From Prorocentrum cordatum (lineage: Eukaryota > Sar > Dinophyceae > Prorocentrales > Prorocentraceae), in assembly GCA_963575745.1 (NCBI GenBank), contig CAUYUJ010009546.1, positions 297,501 through 361,500 on the forward strand: a DNA stretch of 64,000 nucleotides, read 5' to 3'. The notes beneath the pieces were generated by a model. It had not been told where the DNA came from. It saw nothing but the letters and a program-made list of their open reading frames with translations, and did no database searches. A program made the position numbers and the translations under genes. Shown here one piece after another: positions 21,205 through 32,245 of the stretch. Every line of letters starts with the position of its first letter. Position 1 is the stretch's first letter.

Positions 21205-21531
21205 ATGGCGCTGAGGAGTCATATTATCCGTTCTGCGGCCGCGCTGGTGGCTGTTCTCGTGGGGCACCCAGCGATGACAGCAGCTGCGCGTGGTGGCCGA
21301 TGGTGCGAGGTGGAGGTCGAGAGCACGGACCCAGCCTCCCGCAGCGCTGCTGCACAGCGCCGCCGCCTCCTCGACAGGGTCAAGGCCCTGACGGCCGTCG
21401 ACGCCTCGGACAGGCAGCGGGCGTGCGCTCGGCCCCTGTCCACGCGCGCCCCGGCCCGACTTGAGCGGGAGAAGGGGCGGAACTTGATGGCGCAAGCGCC
21501 TCAGACGCTCGTCGACCTCTCTGGGCGCTGA
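21205..21531 (+). CDS. Hypothetical 108-residue protein with signal-peptide-like N-terminus
   Basis: The ATG sits in a strong context (CCACCATGG) 55 bp after the end of the spliced-leader relic, a plausible short 5' UTR. The N-terminus has a basic residue, a hydrophobic core at residues about 10-19 (AAALVAVLVG) and a small-residue stretch TAAA at 25-28. Together this resembles an ER signal peptide. The remainder (to the TGA at 21529) is Arg/Ala-rich and charged, without recognisable motifs. Such a leader could also be the first part of a plastid-targeting sequence in a dinoflagellate, but nothing further supports that. The ORF could be a processed retrocopy of an mRNA or a fragment of one. 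No family assigned. Confidence 0.4.
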   Translation: MALRSHIIRSAAALVAVLVGHPAMTAAARGGRWCEVEVESTDPASRSAAAQRRRLLDRVKALTAVDASDRQRACARPLSTRAPARLEREKGRNLMAQAPQTLVDLSGR

Positions 21532-21968
21532 TGTTGTTGATCGCGAGATCTTTGCCCCTGGAGCTCGCTCTGCCCCTGCAGTTGGACTTCTAGCCAGGCG
21601 ATGGGCTTCGAGCTCCACTCGTGTAGTGGGCCCTATCGGGCCCGCTGGTTCCTGGGCGCGCGCGGCCGCTCTCGCGGCCTGGCGGATGTCCAGGGGGCGC
21701 AGCAGGCACTCCGTCGCCTCCTCCTCGCAATGCCTGCCGACAGGCGCCGTGGAGGCGGATTTCGTGCTCGTCCAGGCCTACCTGGGAGCGGGGCGGCGGG
21801 CGGCGCTTTGCCGCCGGCCGGCTCTCTCCTGAGCTTTGTGCCGCGAATGGGGCAGCTGGTTGCGTGCAGACTCTGCTGAGCAGCGGCTCGGACCGAGAGG
21901 GCGACGACCCCGATGACCTGCTGGGGCGACCCCCTGCTGCGCTCGTGGCAGCCACTGAGACGAGCCCG
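21532..21968. other. Spacer between hypothetical ORFs
   Basis: Nothing recognisable. Frames are open on both strands because of high GC. Confidence 0.4.
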
Positions 21969-22763
21969 ATGTCGACGACAGCGAAGTTGGTCGAGCCTCT
22001 GAGTGCGCTGCCGAAGACGGAGCCTCAGGCGTCGTGCACGGACGCTCTCGCCCAGCCCTGGGCGCCTGGGCGCTGGCAGAGGGCGTCGGGCGTTCTCTCC
22101 ACCCCTGCCCGGGCGAATGGGCAGCTGCTGGATGCGGAATGGCGCCGTAGCGAACAGCGGGAGGAGGACCCGCATCTTGCCACAATGACCGATGATGAGG
22201 CTTCGGTGGTCTGCCGGGACTTTGACGCCCCCTGCGTCCGCGTGGCCCACCCCGAAAGTGGGCTGACTGGGGCGCGCTACCAACCGGTGCAGACTCAGCT
22301 GGAGGCGTCGCCAACGCGACTGGACACGACGTCGGAGAGGCTCTCGAAGACGCAGATGGTGACGGCGGAGGTGTTCGCACACCATTTGAAGGAGGCGGTC
22401 ATTGGGGCCTTGATGCGGCCAGTTGAGCTCCGCATCGACGCACTCGAGGCGAATCCCACGACCGTTCGTGCCGAGTTTCTTCGAGGCGATGCGCGTGCCG
22501 ATCCACTTCCAGAAGACGTTCGAGCCGACTCTCCTTATGAAGGCGTTTGTGCTGATAGTCTTCCTGCTAACGTTCGAGATAGGCTGGCCGCGCCTCATGG
22601 GGGACGTCGCCATTCAGACGATGGCCCTGCTGATACCTGCACACATCTTCTGGGAATGGCGCAGGAGATTCAGACCCCGCCCACTTTCTCAAGCTCAACT
22701 CGGCGTTCCTGTACGTGCCGACCTTATTCCCGGCGTCGTCTGTGCCGGTCTTCCTCCTCATGA
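21969..22763 (+). pseudogene. Hypothetical protein with 9-residue repeats, frame breaks
   Basis: This frame is open from a GTG at 21864; the first ATG is 21969 and another is at 22185. The N-terminal part is acidic and mixed (MTDDEASVVCRDFDAPC). It is followed by a likely helix, TTSERLSKTQMVTAEVFAHH to VIGALMRPVELRIDALEAN. From about 22470 it runs into 27-bp repeats translating as RAEFLRGDA, RADPLPEDV, RADSPYEGV and CADSLPANV. The repeat reading is then lost near 22560 and resumes in another frame at about 22710 (RADVFPEGV, RADPLPGDA, RADPLPDGA), so an indel has broken it. Helix followed by 9-residue repeats parallels 19681-19938, suggesting two decayed copies of one gene. Function unknown. 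Confidence 0.4.
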
Positions 22764-23300
22764 TGCTCGCGCCGATGTGTTTCCAGAGGGCGTTCGAGCC
22801 GATCCTCTGCCAGGTGATGCCCGTGCCGATCCGCTTCCAGATGGCGCGCAGGCCGATATTCGGCCAGATGACGTCCGTGCTGGCACTCTTCCTGAGCACG
22901 TGCGAGCCGCTCTTATTCCAGACGTCGCTCGTGCCGATCTTCTTCTTCTTCTTCTTCTTCTTCTTCTTCTTCTTCAGGATGCTCGCGCCGATGGAGCCGA
23001 TCTTCCTCCTGCAGGCTATCGCCCTGGGCGCCAGGGCGCGCCCCTCCGGAGGCTTTGTGTCCCAAGGTGCCTGACGCCACGGGACGCAACCGCGCTGGCG
23101 GGAGCCCGAACTCTTTTGCCTGAAGGCTTTCGAGCTGAAGCCGATCGCCATCCAGATTGCGGTCTTGCCGCTCGTCCCCCAGAAGATGTATGTGCCGATT
23201 TTTTTTTTCTGCATGACGGCCACGCCAGTAATCCTGATGCCGGTCGTGGTGGTCTTCTCCCAGGTGCCGCTGGTGCTGGCCTGCTTCCCACTGGTGCTCG
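22470..23300. repeat. Array of 27-bp repeats, second and better preserved
   Basis: Clear 27-mers such as GTGCCGATCCGCTTCCAGATG followed by GCGCGC, and GAGCCGATCCTCTGCCAGGTG followed by ATGCCC, run from about 22710 to 22935. Looser copies lie at 22480-22600 and 22980-23300. One unit has grown into (TTC)12 at 22939-22975. The period is nine codons, and three frames are open. Confidence 0.75.
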
Positions 23301-23704
23301 CGACCGTCGGAAGCGTCGCAGAGAATCAGCGGCCGCGGCGAATCAGAAGGCCGCGCGACGAGCTGAGCTGAGGAGGAGGAGGCGGGCCGCCTCGGCGTCT
23401 GACGCGAGCACCGCGGCTGCGGCCCTCTGGGAAAGGCCCCTATGGATATCAAGAGGTCCACCACCATGACGAGCCAGAGTGCGTCGTACAGGGTCCAGGA
23501 GTACACAGCGACCCGCGTAAGGCTCCTGGAGACTAGGCTCCCTCCATTTCCTCCTTCCTTCGCCGCTCCTACCTCTTCCCCCCCGCATGTCTTCTACCTC
23601 CATGCGCGTCCACGTAGACGATTTAGCGCAGCGCGCGCGTGAAACATGTGTGTGTGATCCCGTAGTTCAGTTTAGTTTTGTTTTGGAAGACGCACGCCCA
23701 ACCT
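23301..23704. other. No recognisable gene
   Basis: Short overlapping frames only. This is a transition into the next CCT tract. Confidence 0.4.
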
Positions 23705-23830
23705 CCTCCTCCTGCTCCTCCTCCTCCCCTTCCTCCTCTTCCTTCTCCCTTCCCTCTTCTTCCCCTCATCTCCCTCCTCCTCCTCCTCCTCCTCCTCCTC
23801 CTCCTCCTCCTCCTCCTCCTCCTCCTCTTT
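23705..23830. repeat. (CCT)n-rich tract
   Basis: Interrupted CCT/TTC at 23705-23775, then a pure (CCT)n run to about 23826. Confidence 0.9.
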
Positions 23831-24524
23831 GTTCTGGGGGGGGCAGCAGCGCTCAGTGCCTCCGCAGCGCGCCGCGCGCTTCGGGGGCGGTCGAGGACCC
23901 GCGGCTGGACCTCTTCCCCTCCGCCGCGGAGCTGCGGGGGCGCGGCCGCCGCGCCCCGCGCGGCCCCAGCCGCGGCTGCTGCTGGGGGGCAGCATGGGGC
24001 ACACGGGGAGAGGGATCGACGAGGTGCAATGGTTTCGGGCGTGTTCGTCGGTTGCCTCGGGGTGCTCTCCAGCGGATGCGCCTCGCCGAGGACGCTCCCA
24101 CGGGGTGCCCGTTGTCGTCCCGAGCGGCCGCTGGATAGCCAGAGTGATGACCCGAACGCTAAGGGCGGCGGGGGCAGGATGAGGGTGGTAGAGGGAAACT
24201 GGGGAAGGAGGGCGACGAGGACGAGGACAGGGGCGGAGGGGGGCGGGGGGGGGCAGGGCCGGGCGGGTGGGCAGAGACGACGAGGACGAAGACGAGGCGG
24301 GGAGCGCGAGGAGGCGGAGAAGGACGAGGCGGACGGTCGGGGGGAGGGGGAGGACGAGGAGGAACGGACAGGGAGAGGACGAGGACGAGGACGAGGACGA
24401 GGAGGGGGCAGGCCGTGGCAGCACGAGTTGCTCCCTCGGAGTTTCTGGGCCCCGGGGTTAGGGCGCAAGGGGCGGGAGGGCCCGAGGAGACCCCCGGGGC
24501 TTCTGCGTAGACTCAGGGAGGGGG
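23831..24524. other. GC-rich spacer with GACGAGG imperfect repeats, no gene
   Basis: 24200-24410 contains repeated GAGGACGAGGACGAGG-like words. The 547-codon reverse frame and the 367-codon forward frame crossing this area are low-complexity (Ser/Pro- or Gly/Arg-rich) and not credible genes. Confidence 0.5.
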
Positions 24525-24945
24525 CTGGAGGAGGAGGAGGAGGAGGAGGAGGAGAAGGAGGAGGGGGCCGGAGGAGGAGGGGGAGGAGGAGGAGGAGGAG
24601 GAGGAGGGGAGGAGGAGGAGGAGGAGGAGGAGGAGGAGGAGGAGGAGGCCCGACCAGCTGCAGGCACCGCTCCCGCCGCCGCCCTCGCCCTACGTCGGCG
24701 GTCGCTTTAGCAGTCCTAGCAGTAACAGTAGTCACGGTAGCAGCAGCAGCAGCAGCAGCAGCAAACAGGATTTGTGGATGATCTGGATTCTGTTGGGCAC
24801 GAACGGGGGAGGAGGAGGAGGAGGAGGAGGAGGAGGAGGAGGAGGAGGAGGAGGAGGAGGAGGAGGAGGAGGAGGAGGAGGAGGAGGGAGGAGGAGGAGG
24901 AGGAGGAGAGGAGGAGGAGGAGGAGGAGGGGGTGGGGGGGGGGAG
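24525..24945. repeat. (GGA)n tracts with an intervening (AGC)n run
   Basis: GGA repeats at 24530-24648, (CAG)8-like at 24740-24762, then a pure (GGA)n run from 24807 to about 24887 continuing impurely to 24945. The purine strand is continuous and triplex-prone. Confidence 0.9.
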
Positions 24946-25138
24946 GGCGAGGAGGACGAGCGACGAGGAGGTGGGGTCGAGGGCCGAGGATCGGGGCTCG
25001 GCGTCAGCCTCGGGTCGCCCCGCTCCGTGCCCCTGGAAGCCGTCAGGAGTGAGTCTCGGACGAAAGCTGGCCAAGATGGAAGTCCATAAGGACGGGCTCT
25101 CAATGGATTTCGGTGCCCCTCGGAGGAGGAGGTGGTCG

Positions 25139-25312
25139 CGCGGGGCTAGGCTGAGGATAAATCCGTTCCAGAGTGATCCAGGACGCTCTCTGTGCGTTCC
25201 GGAACGCTCTGAAGGCCGCTGCGCCCGAGACATCCTCCAAAGCCGCTGGATCTCGGAGATTCTCAATTTATCGTTATCCGATTTTACCCTTGTCCTGGCT
25301 TCGTCTTATCTC
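25139..25312 (+). repeat. Dispersed repeat of about 170 bp, copy 2 of 2
   Basis: Aligns with 2973-3140 over its whole length, with scattered substitutions (for example ATAAATCCGTTCCAGAG against ATTAATCCGTTCCAGAG). No ORF. Confidence 0.7.
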
Positions 25313-26039
25313 AATAGATGTTGGCCGCAGTCCTTCTGAGGAGGAGGTGGGGGGAGGAGCCGCGGCAGAGGCAGCAGCAGCGGGGAGCAGACAGTTCACC
25401 GATGGGTATCCCTGCATGGCTTCGTCAATATGGATGTTGCACTCCACAGTCGCTCCCCAGCAGGACAGGGAGGAGGGAAGACGGAGGAGGAGGAGGAGCA
25501 GCAGCAGCAGCAGCAGCAACAGCAGGACAGCTGGTCGATTAGGAGGACGAAGGCAGCAGAGGATTGACCAGGGAGGATTGCGGCGTGGGTAGAAGGAAGG
25601 ACACATGGAGGAGATGGAGCGAGAGAAGGAGCGGCAGGGAGGAGGGGCAGGGCATGGGACGGGGGACGGGGATCCATGAGGACGAGGACGAAGGGGTAAA
25701 GCAGGGAAAGAGGTCGGTTTGGGTGGGGCGGTGGGGCGCACATTCGGCGTCAATGGCCCTTCGTCGCGGCGGCGCGGAAACTCGGCCGTCGGCCTTCACT
25801 CATTCGAGACAGCCCTGTTGCCCCAGGGAGTCGGCGAGACTCTGCCGATGCAGGGGATCGGTGCCGACACCGATCGAGCGCTCGAGCGGCGTCTCTGGGC
25901 CCCGCTCGCTCTCGCTGGGCGGGGCAGCGAACACAGAGGCACTGGCCCCTGGTACTCCGCACTCCGCATTCCGCACTGGTAAAACTGATGCTGGACAGCG
26001 GGGACCTGCTGAAATGGGACAAGCTAGTACAACGAGCAC
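25313..26039. other. No recognisable gene; (AGC)n at 25497-25525
   Basis: A (CAG)9-like run with interruptions lies at 25497-25525. Forward and reverse frames overlap without a recognisable product. Confidence 0.45.
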
Positions 26040-26990
26040 ACGAAACCAAACGAGGGCTCAGGCGAGCAACGCCGGGCAGCGAACAAAAACAACATCGGCA
26101 GGCACGGGCAGGTGGGAAGCAAAGCAGAGCAGCGCGAAGCAGCACGTGGACAAACAAGGGCTGCAGGGAGCACACACAAACACCGCGAAGCAACACGACG
26201 GCTGATGTGGAACACCACAGAGTGGCGCGAAGCAACACAGAGCAGGACGAAGCGAAACGAGGGCTCAGGGGCGCAAAGCAAAGTAGTGCGGAGCAAAGCG
26301 AAGCAACACATGGGCGAACGAGTGCTGAGGGGAGCAAAACTGAGCAACGCAAAACAAAACGACGGCTCTGGGGAACACAACAGAGCAGCACGCAACAAAA
26401 CATAGGCAGACGAGGTTTGACGGGAGCCAAACAGAGCAGCACAAATCAACACAACGGAGAATGAGTGTAGGGCGATTATGTTCCCTTGCTTCGTTCGTCG
26501 CGTGCATTCGGGAGGATAGCCCTCTTGAGGGGCAGCGGATTTCGATACTGGGAATGCGATCGAACCTTCAGGCTATTTCGTTGCGGCGAGAAAAAAACAG
26601 CGGTGAACGAGGGCTGACGGGGAGCAACACAAAGCAGCAAGGAGCAAACAAAAAGGCAAACGAAGGTTGGCGGGAGCAACACACAGTAACATTGAGCAGA
26701 CTGACGGTTGATGGGGAGCAACGCAACGCAGCACGAAGCAGAGCAGTGGCAAACGACGGCTGACGGGAGCAACACAGCACGGAGCAACACATAGGCAAAT
26801 GAGGGCTTGGGGAGTGCAAACCAGGTGTCACCGATGGCTGATGGGGAGCAAGATACGGCAGCACGAAGCAACACATGGGTAGCGAGGGCTGATGGGGAAT
26901 ACCACAGCGCAGCACGGAACAAAACAAGAGCGAATGAGGGTCGAGGGTAGCAACACAGAGCAGCACAAACCAACACAGGGGCAACCGAGT
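26040..26990. repeat. Degenerate minisatellite of GAGCAACAC/GAAGCAACAC words
   Basis: About 950 bp is built from phrases such as GGGAGCAACACAGAGCAGCA and CGAACGAGGGCT, at an irregular period of roughly 70-80 bp. The reverse strand reads as Cys/Leu-rich ORFs, which are products of the repeat. Confidence 0.75.
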
Positions 26991-27939
26991 TGTATGCCCA
27001 GCTCCCTTTTGGGATTGACATGAGTCATTTACGTACTGGTGCGTCAAACAGTGGGTGCACGAGAGAAGTGCATCGTGTCCGCTTGAAGTTTGACCTTTGC
27101 GTTTGCATGTGAATATTTGGCCGCGTTCGCTCGTCCTTGGTCGCGTTGCTTAAGTATTCATCCTGTTTTCGCACCCCTTTGGCCTGTCCCCTGCCAACCT
27201 CTCCCCCAAAAAAGGGGAGGCGGGCGGCATGGACGGGACAATGGGGGCGGACGGGGCGAAACGGAGCGGCGGAGAGAAGACGCAACCATGAGGACGACGA
27301 GGCGGCGCAGCAATAGCAGCAACATGGGGGAGGGGCTAGAATGCGGATGAGTGCAATGACGATGGCAAGGAAGGCGATGATAATGATGACGAGCAGGATG
27401 ACCAGGACAAACAGGAGGACGAGGGGGGAGAGGACTAGACGTGAGGGAGAAGGGGGAGGGAGGAAAAAAGTGAGGGAGGAGGAAGAGGAGGGAGGGAAGG
27501 GAGAAAGAAGGGATGATGAAGACGAGGGAGAGGGATAAGGGGGAGAGATCAAGGGAGATGGAGGAGGGAGCCGGGGGGTGGGCGGAGCGGAGCCCGTTGC
27601 GGAATGCGAGCGGCAGCTACAAGATTTGATGAGACATCGAGCGCATCGCCCCCGACGAGGAGGCAAAGGAAGAGAATGTGGAGGAGGAGGAGGAGGCAGA
27701 GGAGGAGGAGGCAGATATAGCAACGCCTTTGTGCGTCGCCTGCATGCGTGAAAATGGCCGTGTTCACAGCCAAACCGCCGTGAGCATGGTCGTGTTCACG
27801 GTGATGTCTTCCAAAAACATACGTGCTTATATTTCCCAACCGTCTTGTGGTGTTGGGTCGTCGTTTTGAAGACACAGCGCCCCGCGTTCTCCTTCTCCCG
27901 CTGCCCCTCCTCCCTCCTCCTGTCCCTGCCTCCTGCTCC
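26991..27939. other. No recognisable gene; purine-rich 27390-27540
   Basis: A GGGAGAGG-rich, GATGAC-containing purine stretch lies at 27360-27560, and a GGA run at 27680-27715. No protein-like frame. Confidence 0.45.
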
Positions 27940-28480
27940 CCGCATTTCGGCACACCCCTCCATCGGGAGTTCCACTGAAGGCCACAGAGGGTGCAGTCCG
28001 CATGGCGTACACACACACACACACACACACAATTATGGCCCCAGCGGCAGCGTCCGCATGGCGTATCCGCACCCAATCTCGCACACCCCTCACACGTTTC
28101 GTGGCCCCACAGGGAGCTTAGCCTAAGGCCCCAGCGGCAGCGTCCGCACATCCCCGGCACATCCCTCACACGCCTCGTGGCCCCATGGGGAGCTCCAGCG
28201 CAGACCCCAGCGGACGCGTCCGCATGGCGCACCCGCACCCAATTCGGCACACTCCTCACACGTTCCGTGGCCCCGTAGGGAGCTGCGCTGCACCGCAGGC
28301 CCGAGCGGCAGCGTCCGCATGGCGTATCCGCATCTACTTCGGCACACCCCTCACACGCTTCGTGGCCCCACGGGTAGCTCCACCGAAGGCCCCAGCGGCA
28401 GCGCTCGCATGGCGCAGCCGCACCCAATTCGGCACACCCCTCACACGTCTCGTGGCCCCATGGGGACCTTCACTCACCCC
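27940..28480 (+). repeat. Tandem array, about six units of 75-95 bp
   Basis: Each unit reads CCCAGCGGCAGCGTCCGCATGG, then a spacer, TTCGGCACACCCCTCACACG, TCGTGGCCCCA and GGGGAGCT. Units start near 27950 (partial, with a (CA)n run), 28041, 28131, 28205, 28299 and 28391. The reverse complement of the same unit builds the array at 47840-48478. Confidence 0.8.
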
Positions 28481-28854
28481 GTGCAGCACTGCCGCGCGGT
28501 GCCAGGCGCGGCTTGGTAGCGACGCTGCGGCCTGGGGACGTGCTGTGGCTCCCGAGCCACTGGCGGGCTGCCGCCGCCGTCGCCGCCGCCGCTGGCCGCC
28601 GTCGCCGTCGTCGGCGTCGGAGCCGAGCCTCGGAAGATGGCCAGTCGAGACACTTGCGCTGCCGAGAAGGAGGAGGAAGAGGAGGACAAGCAGGAGGACT
28701 GGGGAGGAAGAGGAGGCGCCACCAGGCGATGCGGGCGAGCACCAGGTGCCCGCGATCGCCTACGTGCTCCCCTGAAGCGTAGGCGAAAGGCCTTGCGTAA
28801 TGACGGAATCTTTCGGACCGGTCCCCAGAGCGGTCCATGGTTCCCAGTCGTCTC
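28481..28854. other. No recognisable gene
   Basis: GC-rich, with a CGCCGCCGTCGCCG run at 28568-28620. No credible frame. Confidence 0.4.
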
Positions 28855-29060
28855 AAGTCCCCGGTCTCCTGTCCCCGGTCCCCGGTCCCCGCTTCCCGCT
28901 TCCCGCTCCTCGCTACCCGCTACCCGCTACGCTGGTCACTGGCCCCAGTCCCCAGTTTCCTGTCCCCGGTCACCTGTCCCCGCGGGTCCCCGGTCCCGTC
29001 CTTGGCCCGCGGTCCCCCTGTCCGCGGTTTGCGGTCCCCAGCCTTTCCTGTGGCTCTGGT
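28855..29060 (+). repeat. TCCCCGGTCCC minisatellite
   Basis: Repeated CCCCGGTCCCCGGTCCC, CCCGCTTCCCGCTCC and CCCCAGTCCCCAG words. Related words recur at 30490-30560, on the far side of the CAGCAGAGA array. Confidence 0.7.
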
Positions 29061-29214
29061 CCCCTGCCCCTGGGCCCCCCGTCGCCACTTTCGGGCTCCA
29101 GAGGCTGGAAGCTGGAGGGCGTCTCTAGCAGAAGCTCCTTCTGTGAGTGAACGGAAACGAAGTCTCGAGCGGGAGCTCCCTCTCGCTGGGAGTCCGAGCG
29201 GGTCATCGAAGTCC

Positions 29215-30485
29215 GATGAACAAGCACAGAGCAGCAGAAAGCAGCATAGACGAGCAGAGACCAGCAGAGAGCAACAGAGAGCAGCAGAGAGCAGCAGAGA
29301 TCAGCGGAAACGAGCAGAGACCAGCAGAGACCAGCAGAGACCAACAGACAGCAGCAACGACCAGCAGAGAGCAGCAGACACCAGCAGACACCAGCAAAGA
29401 GTGGCAGAGAACAGCAGAGACCAGCACAGAACAGCAGAGACCAGCAGAGAGCAGCAGCGGGCGTCAGAGGGCAGCAGAAAGCAGCAGAGAACACCAGAGG
29501 GCAGCAGAGAACAACAAAGAACAGCTCGGAGACCAGCAGAGATCAGCAGAAAGCAGCAGAGAGCAGCAATGAGCACCAAAGACCAGCAGGTAGCAGCGGA
29601 GAGCATCACGGAGACCAGCAGAGAACAGCAGAGAGCAGGAGAGTCCAACAGAGAGCATTCGAGACCAGCAGAGGACAGCAGAGAGCAGCAGGGAGCAGCA
29701 CATAGACACGACGAGACCAGCAACGACGAGCAGAGACCTGCAGAAAGCAGCAGAGAGCAGCAGACGGCAGCAGCGCGCAGCAGAGAGCAGCTCGGAGAGC
29801 AGTTGAGAGCAGCAGGCAGCAGCAGTGAGCAGCAACGACCAGCAGATAGCAGCAGAGAGCAGCACGGAGACCATCAGACGACAGCAGAAAGCAGCAGTGT
29901 CCAGCAGAGACAAGCTCTCTGCAGTAGACACCAGCAGACACCAGCAACAATCAGCAACGACCAGCTGAGAGCAGCAGACACCACCAGACACCACCAGAGA
30001 GTGGCGGAGGGCAGCAGAGACTCAGAGACCTGCAGAGAGCAGCAGAGACCTGCAGAAGGCAGCAGAGGGCAGCAGTGGGCAGCAGAGGTCAGCAGAGAGC
30101 AACAGAGAGGAGCAGAGAGTAGCAGACAGCCGCAGAGAGCGGCACGGTGACCAGCATTGAGCAGCAGAGAGCAGGAAAGAGCAGCAGAAGGCAGCAGAGG
30201 CAAGCTCTCTGCAGCAGGCACCAACGGAGCGCAGCAGACACCAGCAAACACCAGCAGAGATCAGCAACCACCAGCTGAGAGCAGCAGACACCACCAGGGA
30301 GTGGTGGAGGGCAGCAGAGAGACTCAGAGACCTGCAGAGAGCAGCAGAGGGCAGCAGAGGGCAGCAGAGGTCAGCAGAGAGCAGCAGAGAGCAGCAGACA
30401 GCCGCAGAGAGCAGCACGGTGACCAGCAGAGAGCAGGAAAGAGCAGCAGAGGGCAGCAGAGAGCAGCAGAGAGGAGCAGAGATCC
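29215..30485 (+). repeat. 10-bp minisatellite CAGCAGAGAC/CAGCAGAGAG, about 1.27 kb
   Basis: Essentially the whole segment is CAGCAGAGAG or CAGCAGAGAC with point variants. Because 10 bp gives a 30-bp/10-codon super-period, three forward frames and several reverse frames remain open (Gln/Arg/Glu/Ser-rich forward, Cys/Leu-rich reverse). The 437-codon frame across it is not considered a gene. Confidence 0.9.
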
Positions 30486-32245
30486 CTGGCCCTGGTCCCC
30501 GGTCATTGGTCCCTGCAGTCTCCGGTCCCCGGTCCTCGATCCCCGCTCCTGGCCCCCCGGGCTTGGTCCTCGTAAATTTCACCGTTCCCAGGCCCTAGCC
30601 AGCGCACCCCCTCCCCCCCGGGATCGGCCGCTGTTTAAGCCTCGCTCTCGGGGGAACCATCCAGGCTGAGGGGCGGTGAGGAAACACAACGGTTCCCGAT
30701 CACAGAACTCTGGGCGACACGGGAGGAGGAGGAGGAGGAGGAGGAGGAGGAGGAGGAACAGAGTAGACTCACGTTGTAACGGCCCGCGCATGGAAGGTTG
30801 GTCTGGGAGTTGTTCCGAGTGTTTTGGAGTATTCGTTTTTGTTGTCTCTTCCTTTTTTCCTTCTTCTGTGTCTGATTATGTTAAGCCTCAATGGATTGAT
30901 TGACTCTGGGGCGGAGCTGTAATGTAGACGACGCGCCTCGACGTGCGCGACGACAGCGGTGCATCGGTCGGCGAGCGAGTGTGCCACTTTCCAGACCGAC
31001 CAGATGCAGGCAACCATAAGCGATTGGAAAACCCACACTATCTGGCTCTTCATGGGACATTACCCCAATCTTTCGATTGCGAGTTTTGGTCACCACGCGA
31101 TGGGTCTGAGACTCCCCCCCTTCTTAGGGAGACAGGGGAGGGGATGGCTCGCCGCGCGCCGCGCGAGCGCGCGGGCGCTACCCCCGCAGGTGGCACGCCG
31201 TGCAGTCTCTGGAGGAGGAGACGGCCCTGCCAAATCTCTGGCCTGGGAAGTGAGGTCTGGCACCCCACTGCGCACACACAAAACTTAGAACCCCATCGAC
31301 ACGAGAGTGTCTCGGATTGAAGAGGGGTTGTGGCATAAGCAAATCAGCAAGGCTGAGTTTCGCAAGAGGGCCATTCATTCTTCCTGGACCAGGATCGCCA
31401 GCCTGTTCCTGCTCATATTTCCTCGGCGGCCGAAGAGGGGACGTGGTCGCCACGAGGCCAGATTGGGAAGTAGCCTCGACGTCGAGTGGTCGAGAGGCTG
31501 CCTTTCCTTTCTCGGCGGAAAGGCCGGCGGAACCAGAACGGGGGGCGGCGGAGGCCGGCGGAGGTGAGAGTTGGCGCCCCGGGGGGTGCAGTCTGTCGTG
31601 GACCCCCTGGTGCCACGGTGAAGGCAGGGTCCTGAGGGAACGGGGCCCCAGGAGTTCTTGCTCCGTCCTCGGCCAGCCCCCTCACCCTCCCCCCCCCTCC
31701 AGTGCACCAGGGCGGTCAGATAACGGCTCGGGATGGAAAAAAGTCGGTCCCAGGGAAGGCCCTGGGATCCAGGACTCGTTTCCTGCAGGACCCTTCGATT
31801 TCATGCTCAACGTGAGGGCAGATGCAGGGAGATCGAGGAGGCTGAGGGAGGGGGGGCGAGGCAGAGGAAGAGGAGGAGGAGGAGGAGGAAGTGGAGAAGG
31901 TGGAGGAGAAGCAGGAAGAGGATTTGTTTGACAGGCGCGGGCGATACATCCTCAGGTTCCTGCGCGGCCTCTACCGCAAGGGCTCATACTGTGCACCGAT
32001 TAGGAATCGTGGCCTTGGGGGGTACAGTCAGAACTTCGGCATGGGACCCGCTGTCGTCCCGAGCGGGGCCCGGTATCACTTGGGCCCTTCCGTGACCCTC
32101 CCCCCCTGAGCTGGGCCCCCGGGTGTTGCTCGTGCACCTGTGCGCAGCCGAGACCTTGGAGCTGCAGAACTCGGACCCTGGCGCGGCGGCTGCGCTGAGA
32201 ACGCCGAGGCGAGCTGGGGTTTGCCGAGGGCGGCGTCCGTGGCCC
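30486..32245. other. Left flank of the duplicated retroelement region, no recognisable gene
   Basis: (GGA)n at 30721-30760 and 31860-31920. Just after the latter, a short forward frame LFDRRGRYILRFLRGLYRKG (about 31926) looks protein-like but is short and unrecognised. Nothing else is identified. Confidence 0.45.

Noticed and set aside
23623-25266. 547-codon reverse ORF rich in Ser and Pro
   Set aside because: It runs through several CCT/GGA tracts; composition follows the repeats and both strands are open.
28837-30150. 437-codon forward ORF rich in Gln, Arg, Glu and Ser
   Set aside because: It is the 10-bp CAGCAGAGA(C/G) minisatellite read in one of several equally open frames, and the opposite strand is open too.
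29215-30485. Regular short repeats as a CRISPR array
   Set aside because: No spacers of constant length between repeats; it is a continuous minisatellite, and the genome appears eukaryotic.
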